A stretch of DNA of 64,000 nucleotides from Vescimonas sanitatis (GTDB lineage: Bacteria > Bacillota > Clostridia > Oscillospirales > Oscillospiraceae): contig NZ_JBMGPW010000010.1 in assembly GCF_049060325.1 (NCBI RefSeq), positions 1 through 64,000 on the forward strand, given 5' to 3'. The notes below the pieces were generated by a model. The model searched no databases. It was not told where the DNA came from and was given only the letters and a program-made list of their open reading frames with translations. Of the stretch, positions 59,633 through 64,000 are shown one piece after another. Both the position numbers and the translations under genes were made by a program. How positions within the stretch are numbered: position 1 is the first letter of the stretch; each line of letters starts with the position of its first letter.

Positions 59633-59748
59633 GCCATTCTCCTCCTTCCTTGTTCGCTAAGCTGCGAACAAAATGCATACAACAAAGCCTGCGAACAGCG
59701 GAGCGGCTGCGCCCCTCTCTCAGGAGGAGGGGCCTTGCCGTACCAAAC

Positions 59749-60363
59749 TTATATGAGATTGCGTGTTTCCAACCGAATACGCATGGCCTGCTTGGAGACT
59801 TGGAAGATCCGAGCCATTTCCGCAACCAGATGTTCATGGCTTCTGCCTGCGCGCAAACGGTAAAAACTCCTTTTTATTTGCGGCAAGGGCATGAGGAGAG
59901 CAGTAGCCAAGGCGTCAGCCTGCCATTCGACCAGACCATAGCTTTCATCCAAAGATGTTTTTCCTTCATAGGCAGCCACATCGCCTGTGCCAGAATACAG
60001 CTTCTGGTGCAGGACCCAGTGCCCCAGTTCGTGGGCGCAGGTGAACCGCAGCCTGCCGAGGAGCCTGTCCACACAAAGCCGCTCCTCCACTAAGATCGTT
60101 CCAGCTTTGACGGCGATCAAGCGGTAGCGTTTTTCATCTTGGTCATACAAAATGGCAGCGCCCTCATCGAAAATTGTTTCCCCAAGGATGCTCCCGTTCT
60201 TGCGTAGGCAATGATATTCCAGAGTTAGATCAAACTTGGTTTCTATGATAGTTTCAATGGGGACTGCCTGGGGAGGTCCGTCCAACAAAGCGGGATCGTA
60301 CTCTTGCAGGATCTTCCGTCCAATGGTTTCAATTGCGTCCAATCGATACTTTGGTACAGACAA
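59749..60363 (-). CDS. ImmA/IrrE-family metallopeptidase
   Basis: Protein of 204 residues with the zinc-protease motif CAHELGHWVLH and EWQADALATALLMP. ImmA-type proteases cleave a partner repressor to induce integrative elements. TTG start behind AAGGGGGG. It follows the XRE regulator by 12 nt, the usual pair order. Confidence 0.9.
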   Translation of the reverse strand: MSVPKYRLDAIETIGRKILQEYDPALLDGPPQAVPIETIIETKFDLTLEYHCLRKNGSILGETIFDEGAAILYDQDEKRYRLIAVKAGTILVEERLCVDRLLGRLRFTCAHELGHWVLHQKLYSGTGDVAAYEGKTSLDESYGLVEWQADALATALLMPLPQIKRSFYRLRAGRSHEHLVAEMARIFQVSKQAMRIRLETRNLI

Positions 60364-60375
60364 GAAAATCCCCCC

Positions 60376-60735
60376 TTAGTTCTGGCGGTTCTGCAACATT
60401 TCCATAAATGCTTTCCATTCCTCATCGGTAGCATCTACTTCTTTTGCCACTCTCAATGCTGCGCGGACGATGTCATGTTGGCGGATATAGTCAGGTAGAT
60501 CGGCCGGAACTGTCTTCCTGGAATCTGCGGCTAAATCCAGCAGTATTTCATGCTCCTGCTTATCCAATTCCAGAAAAGAAGAGATACGCTCTACAAACGC
60601 TTCCTCTGGCGCCGGCCGGCGCCCCTGCTCAATATCACACAGGTACCCATTGGAGATACCGAGGTGTTTCGCGGTATCCCGGAGGTTTAATTTGGCCTCT
60701 TTGCGCCGTGTGCTGATGAAAGATCCAAAGGTCAC
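60376..60735 (-). CDS. XRE-family repressor (ImmR-like)
   Basis: Protein of 119 residues with an N-terminal lambda-repressor HTH: RRKEAKLNLRDTAKHLGISN, GYLCDIEQGRRPAPEEAF. Expected to repress the element until cleaved by the neighbouring ImmA-like protease. Confidence 0.9.
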   Translation of the reverse strand: MTFGSFISTRRKEAKLNLRDTAKHLGISNGYLCDIEQGRRPAPEEAFVERISSFLELDKQEHEILLDLAADSRKTVPADLPDYIRQHDIVRAALRVAKEVDATDEEWKAFMEMLQNRQN

Positions 60736-60825
60736 TGGTATCCCTCCTTCATAGAGTTTCGCTGGTTTGCGAACATCTTGTTTATATTATAGCCAGTACA
60801 TCTGTTCGATACAAGGATAAAAAAG

Positions 60826-60874
60826 GAAACGGAGGTCAGGTGTTAAAATTTCATAACACCTGACCTCCGTTTTA
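60826..60874 (-). terminator. Terminator of the WYL-regulator operon
   Basis: A perfect stem of 18 or more bp, ACGGAGGTCAGGTGTTA with its complement around AAATTTCA; it overlaps the WYL gene stop. Exceptionally long for a terminator. Confidence 0.85.
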
Positions 60875-61834
60875 GAGAAAACTGCGGGCGATCCGCTTCA
60901 TTTCTTCCACACACTCCTGGGGTGCTATGATCTGAATACCGCCCATAAATTTGAAGACCCAGCCGTAAAAGGTGCTGCTTGGATCGACTTCGATTTTTGC
61001 AGCAAAGTGTTCCTCGTCATATGGACGAGTGGGTACAGATTCTCCATAATGGTCTATGATGGTTTTCATCAGCTTGTTCTCGCAGAGCAGTTCAACAGAA
61101 ATCGTGCGGTCAGCAGCAAACATATCAACGATCTTGTTGGTGTAGCCCGCCACATCAAAGCCTTCATCGGGGGTAAAGCCGGAGGGAAGTATCTTGATCC
61201 CCGACAGGCGGTCTACTCGGAAATGGGCCATCCGCTGGTGCTTGTAAGAAAAGCCAATCAGGTAATAGTGGTCATTCTTCCATTCCAAAGCATAAGGGTC
61301 CAGTTTATAGAGGTAACCGCCATGCTTGAGAACTCGTTTTTTCTCGGGCGTATATTCATAATACTGGAACTGTACCTGCCGCTTTTCCAAAATCGCCGTT
61401 TGGATGGCATCAATGATGTAATAGACTTGCTCATTGTCCGGTTTCACCCGACTGGATAAGCTGGCGAACTGCCGAAGCTGCTCTGCCTGATATGTGCCGG
61501 CTAAACGGCATAATTTCTGTACCAGTTCCTCGGATTTCTTTGCAGAAATGATCTTCGAGGATGCTACTGCATCTGTCAGCATTTTCAGTTCTGGATACTC
61601 AAACAGGCGGCTTCCCATAAAATATTGGTTTTGGGTACTTTTGACCACCACAATATCAATCCCTGCATCGATCAGCGCATTGGTATCTGCGTAAACAGTC
61701 TGCCGCACTGCCTGAATTCCTTTTCCATTCAGATGGGCAATGATGTCAGACACTGTGGCGGGATGGTTTTCATCGGTCCGCTCATAGAGAAACCGGAGTA
61801 ATTCCAGTATCCGCATATTTGTTGAATTCTGCAT
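60872..61834 (-). CDS. WYL-domain transcriptional regulator
   Basis: Protein of 320 residues: N-terminal winged HTH (MRILELLRFLYERTDENHPA, IQAVRQTVYADTNALIDAGI), then a WYL domain (KRQVQFQYYEY, LDPYALEWKNDHYYLIGFSY). The WYL domain senses a nucleic acid or ligand. GAGGAGGTG precedes the ATG. Common in defence and mobile-element control. Confidence 0.9.
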   Translation of the reverse strand: MQNSTNMRILELLRFLYERTDENHPATVSDIIAHLNGKGIQAVRQTVYADTNALIDAGIDIVVVKSTQNQYFMGSRLFEYPELKMLTDAVASSKIISAKKSEELVQKLCRLAGTYQAEQLRQFASLSSRVKPDNEQVYYIIDAIQTAILEKRQVQFQYYEYTPEKKRVLKHGGYLYKLDPYALEWKNDHYYLIGFSYKHQRMAHFRVDRLSGIKILPSGFTPDEGFDVAGYTNKIVDMFAADRTISVELLCENKLMKTIIDHYGESVPTRPYDEEHFAAKIEVDPSSTFYGWVFKFMGGIQIIAPQECVEEMKRIARSFL

Positions 61835-61862
61835 ACTTCACCTCCTCGATTCTTAAAATGGC

Positions 61863-62003
61863 CTATTTTGTATGGTGTCCAGCCCCAAAGACCAGAAGCA
61901 GGGCGACAGCACAGAGAAGCAGGCCAATCCAATTTCGATCCATAATCAGCTTGATCACCGCCACAAGCAGCAGTCCGCCCACCAGGAGCACAACGCCGTT
62001 CAT
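61863..62003 (-). CDS. Small two-span membrane protein
   Basis: Protein of 46 residues: VVLLVGGLLLVAVIKLIM, a short DRNW loop, then GLLLCAVALLLVFGAG and HHTK. The gene starts directly after the DUF4261 stop with GGGAGGACGC ahead. No family known. Confidence 0.6.
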   Translation of the reverse strand: MNGVVLLVGGLLLVAVIKLIMDRNWIGLLLCAVALLLVFGAGHHTK

Positions 62004-62882
62004 TCAGCGTCCTCCCGAGGCATAGTTCCCCATGTGGATGTCCAGCACCTCTCTGGGCGGCTGGATCAGGGCGTCCTCATACTGGCACTTCCACTGGATC
62101 TCCCGGCTCATCTGGCCATCCGCCACGCCGTCTATGGTTTCACCATCCTCAATGGGATTATCATGCTTCAGAATATAGGACGCAACATTATAGGCGTGGT
62201 TTACCACCCAGTTTGGGTCCATGTCGTGGAAGTGGTACTGGAGGTCGGGCAGAAACAGGGTACTCATGCCCACCGTGTCGATGAGCATATCCTCAGTGCC
62301 CTCAATGTTAAAGAAGCGGACATTGACCCCAAAGCGGATGAACCGATCCGGACCCTCAATCTGATGGGAGCGTACATCCTCTGCCAGAAACAGCTTGCCG
62401 CAGTTCTGGAAATAGAATGCCTCACAGGTGGGGTACAGCTCCGCCAGAGCCTCCAAAAAGTCGGCGTCCAGGTTGGCACGCTCCAGCGCCGGAAGCGCCG
62501 CAGCCAGCATATCGGTGGCTACCACCTGATATTTGCACTCCCGGAAGATCCGCTCCCGGTCCTCCTGGCAGTCCCACATCTGGCTCATCAGGAAGGCATC
62601 AAAGCCATTGCCCTTGAACTTGTCGCATTTCATCACCATCAGCTGCACCGGGCATTTTCCGTCCTTGAACTCTGCAATATGCTCCTGTGCGGAAAAGCCA
62701 GCCATTTTCTTATCATAACAGAAGCACTCTGTTGATCCGATGTGCTTCTCCATTACGGCAGTCATTTTTTCTTTATCCGGCATTTCTACCGGCTCTTTGA
62801 ACAGCATCTGAATGAGATAGGGGCCACCGGACTGGGGGCCTTTTTTGTCGTCCAGATTTTGCTGGAAAGCTTTATTGCTCAT
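62004..62882 (-). CDS. DUF4261-domain protein
   Basis: Protein of 292 residues matching DUF4261: LYPTCEAFYFQNCGKLF, FGVNVRFFNIEGTEDMLIDT, TLFLPDLQYHFHDMDPNWV, and YNVASYILKHDNPIEDGETI. Function unknown; often in gene clusters near WYL or polymorphic-toxin-like loci. Start ATG with GAAGGAGG ahead, overlapping the upstream stop. Confidence 0.8.
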   Translation of the reverse strand: MSNKAFQQNLDDKKGPQSGGPYLIQMLFKEPVEMPDKEKMTAVMEKHIGSTECFCYDKKMAGFSAQEHIAEFKDGKCPVQLMVMKCDKFKGNGFDAFLMSQMWDCQEDRERIFRECKYQVVATDMLAAALPALERANLDADFLEALAELYPTCEAFYFQNCGKLFLAEDVRSHQIEGPDRFIRFGVNVRFFNIEGTEDMLIDTVGMSTLFLPDLQYHFHDMDPNWVVNHAYNVASYILKHDNPIEDGETIDGVADGQMSREIQWKCQYEDALIQPPREVLDIHMGNYASGGR

Positions 62883-63754
62883 TTGGTTTCCTCCTTCTTT
62901 TCTGGGAACAGTTTCCACCGAAACTCCAGCTCTTTCTGGACAAACTCTTTCGGCAGGCCTTGGGGATTGGCGATGAGATACCAGGCCCGAAAGGTGCGCT
63001 TCTCTGGGTCTGTCTCCTGCCGGTAGAGATGATAGCCCGCCTCATCCTCCTGTGTCCACTGTCCTGTCTGCCGCATGGCCTGCACAAAGGGTTCCACCAC
63101 CTGGTCCAGTTCCTCTTTGGTGCGGCTTGAGGCCCAGGCATGATCCACATCCTTGGCATGGGACTGGTAGAACAGCAACTTTCCAGTATGGGTCTTCGCC
63201 TTGCACTCCGGCGTTCCGCGCAATTCTGCCTGACGGCGGTACTCCGCCAGCTGTTCCACTGTCCCGTATCGTTCCACCATCTGCTCGTCCACATGGATGC
63301 GCCAGCTGTAGTCCTCCGCCTCGGTGAAGGGGGCGCAGACCGGCTGTAATGCCTCCACGGGGTCTGCCTCGAAGCGGTCGATGAAGTCGAGGTAGTGGGC
63401 TTGGATCAGGGGCAGGAAGGTGTCCAGGAGCCCGGTGTCCAGCCGCAGGTCCTCTGTCAGCATCCGAAAGAATGAACCGCCTGTTGTGGGTTCAATTCTG
63501 AAAGAGTAGAGGTAGTCATCTCCCTGCTTTATGATACAGCTGAAGCCCACCTCCACATTTCCATGGCCGATTTCGTAGTCTATGTAGTTGTAGTGGCTCC
63601 GGTCGAACCAGATCTGATAGGTCAGCCCGTTTTTAGTTTTCTTTTTGAAGTCGCCTTTTTTCAGCCGCTTCCAGCCCTTTTCCTCCAGGCCCAGGCCGTT
63701 CCACAGGTAGTCCAGAAGCTCCTGAAATATATCTGCCGGGCGTTTTTGTTCCAT
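62879..63754 (-). CDS. Hypothetical protein coupled to DUF4261
   Basis: Protein of 291 residues starting MEQKRPADIFQELL. An N-terminal part with WKRLKKGDFKKKTKNGLTYQ, IWFDRSHYNYIDYEIGHGNV and VGFSCIIKQGDD recalls DUF4304-like folds, without certain membership. GGAGGTGG precedes the ATG; an upstream in-frame extension is unlikely to be translated. The stop overlaps the next start (ATGA). Confidence 0.7.
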   Translation of the reverse strand: MEQKRPADIFQELLDYLWNGLGLEEKGWKRLKKGDFKKKTKNGLTYQIWFDRSHYNYIDYEIGHGNVEVGFSCIIKQGDDYLYSFRIEPTTGGSFFRMLTEDLRLDTGLLDTFLPLIQAHYLDFIDRFEADPVEALQPVCAPFTEAEDYSWRIHVDEQMVERYGTVEQLAEYRRQAELRGTPECKAKTHTGKLLFYQSHAKDVDHAWASSRTKEELDQVVEPFVQAMRQTGQWTQEDEAGYHLYRQETDPEKRTFRAWYLIANPQGLPKEFVQKELEFRWKLFPEKKEETK

Positions 63755-63868
63755 GGTCTCCACCTCCTTACAAAACTTTTTCTGGGGTTCAGCGGTCATT
63801 TGCAAATCAAATATGGAGCAGGGAAACAGAGGCACAAACCATCTCATTCCCGAGTCATTTTCTGCCGT

Positions 63869-64000
63869 CACAGGTCTGACTTATTTTGCTCCATTGCTTG
63901 GGCGATCTGTTTCATAGCCATGTCGATATAGAGATACACCCCATCACGATCACAGTGGAACAGGTTGGAGTAACATGTGCTTTCGTTCGGGTGAAGGGGA
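63869..64000 (-). CDS. C-terminal end of an unidentified protein (partial)
   Basis: The frame runs off the window and ends at 63869 with ...DGVYLYIDMAMKQIAQAMEQ NKSDL. Only 43 residues are visible and I do not recognise them. It continues the operon direction of the element. Confidence 0.55.

Overview
The window comes from a high-GC anaerobic Firmicute, most probably an Oscillospiraceae-type gut bacterium (Oscillibacter, Dysosmobacter or Flavonifractor-like). This is inferred from the 5S/tRNA context, purine-fermentation genes, oxygen-sensitive 2-hydroxyacyl-CoA dehydratase-type proteins, a lone FTR-like protein and the style of the promoters and Shine-Dalgarno sites. No 16S or 23S sequence is present to settle the genus.

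Layout. Positions 1-230 are the tail of an rRNA operon (5S and terminator). From 0.7 to 23 kb lies a purine-salvage and purine-catabolism region: YqeC, an AbrB-regulated ABC exporter, housekeeping genes, an 8-oxoguanine-deaminase-like amidohydrolase, a BMP-type nucleoside/purine ABC importer, carbamate kinase, YgeW, YgeY, a YheO-type regulator, two PLP enzymes separated by a RAYT gene, and guanine deaminase. Guanine deaminase sits behind a variant purine riboswitch that looks wired as an ON switch. The selenium-dependent hydroxylase and a recognisable YgeX are not in the window.

The 23.4-39.5 kb stretch is the most unusual part. Three paralogous pairs of HgdB-like (2-hydroxyacyl-CoA dehydratase family) proteins are each followed, directly or one gene later, by a tiny single-membrane-span protein. 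One HgdC-type activase serves the set. Encoded with them are a CooC-like ATPase with a CxC motif, a CooT-like protein, a His-rich protein, a His-rich CsoR/RcnR-type repressor, a flavodoxin-like protein and a stand-alone protein that resembles the middle domain of acetyl-CoA synthase. There is no CO dehydrogenase, CoA transferase, or acyl-CoA dehydrogenase/ETF. I read this as an uncharacterised, ATP-gated, low-potential, possibly nickel-linked and membrane-associated reductase system.

From 39.7 to 48.8 kb the genes are mostly housekeeping: nucleoside kinase, cytidylate-kinase-like, FTR-like, LspA-like, rhomboid, EEP phosphatase, a glycine-riboswitch-controlled AGCS symporter, tRNA-Ala with a duplicated 5' half, Upp and TsaB/TsaE. 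From about 48.9 kb to the end is accessory DNA: an AT-rich DUF4304 gene, an ATPase, and then the regulatory and recombination end of an integrative element. That end carries three serine recombinases (the middle one lacking its catalytic domain), MazF, a sigma factor, an ArpU-like regulator, an ImmA/XRE pair, a WYL regulator and DUF4261, and it continues past the window.

Family assignments come from motif recognition and memory of family members, with no database search.
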